Below are positions 63,980-64,000 of a DNA stretch of 64,000 bases, one piece after another. Source of the DNA: Tigriopus japonicus (lineage: Eukaryota > Arthropoda > Copepoda > Harpacticoida > Harpacticidae); contig CM021314.1 of NCBI GenBank assembly GCA_010645155.1, positions 4,059,957 through 4,123,956 of the forward strand. Direction: 5' to 3'. Position 1 is the stretch's first letter. The number at the start of each line of letters is the position of its first letter. The notes under the pieces are model-generated. The model was not told the DNA's origin. It did not search any database and saw only the letters and a list, made by a program, of their open reading frames with translations. The translations under genes were made by a program, and so were the position numbers.

Positions 63980-64000
63980 TGTTAGCACAATAAAGCGTTT
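63980..64000 (-). repeat. Start of a second V-type LTR, cut by window end
   Basis: tgttagcacaataaagcgtt matches 38751-38770 with one difference (gcg against gca), and the flanking bases (aataatgg against ataatag) are also similar. No primer-binding site lies beside it, so it may be a solo LTR or the 3' LTR of another copy. Confidence 0.6.

Overview
The window looks like part of a draft animal genome assembly, most probably arthropod. It has four runs of N (15622-16576, 18001-18003, 36220-36617, 53594-53645). Arthropod origin is inferred from retrotransposon primer-binding sites matching tRNA-Ser (TGGCGCAGTCGG, as in fly 17.6/297 elements), a mag-like and CsRn1-like Ty3/gypsy complement, hAT and mariner/maT-type DNA transposons, and a short 64-nt intron in the one likely host gene. 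The species cannot be named. There are no bacterial operons, rRNA genes or CRISPR arrays. Nearly all coding-looking sequence is transposable-element sequence, much of it nested.

Layout. 1-4664: non-coding, with a complete non-autonomous hAT element (925-2235) and tandem repeats. 4665-8637: LTR element G (+), whose reverse transcriptase is missing; a mariner transposase C-terminal fragment sits in its place. 8638-12023: repeats and a gag scrap. 12024-27316: LTR element E (-), split by element D (+, 18184-27022) and by element F (-). D is itself interrupted by about 3.7 kb holding a fold-back region and the N-terminal half of a mariner-type transposase. 27317-30300: the most host-like stretch, with two exons of a carbohydrate-sulfotransferase-like gene (-). 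30330-36219: LINE remnants, one carrying a tRNA-derived SINE; a second SINE copy lies at 36618-36800. 36801-38710: a long inverted-repeat element.

38751-46620 is the 3' end of an env-bearing LTR retroelement V (-). Its envelope-like gene is split by a hAT element (39406-40509) and by mag-like element C (-, 41041-45747). 46741-59551 is a CsRn1-like element H (+), split by an intact mag-like element A (47132-51702) and by a hAT element (53327-58161) that carries another CsRn1-like element B (-, 53499-57778). 60548-63036 is a further CsRn1-like remnant I (-), split by a 1.0-kb miniature LTR element. The window ends in the first bases of another V-type LTR.

How the pieces work together. The LTR elements encode Gag, aspartic protease, reverse transcriptase, RNase H and integrase; only A retains an uninterrupted gag-pol frame and identical LTRs. 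The hAT, SINE and miniature LTR elements carry no recognisable enzyme gene and would depend on enzymes supplied in trans. Insertion order can be read from target-site duplications: in several cases the host reading frame resumes exactly when the insert and one duplication copy are ignored. Several frame breaks fall in homopolymer runs and may be assembly errors rather than true mutations.
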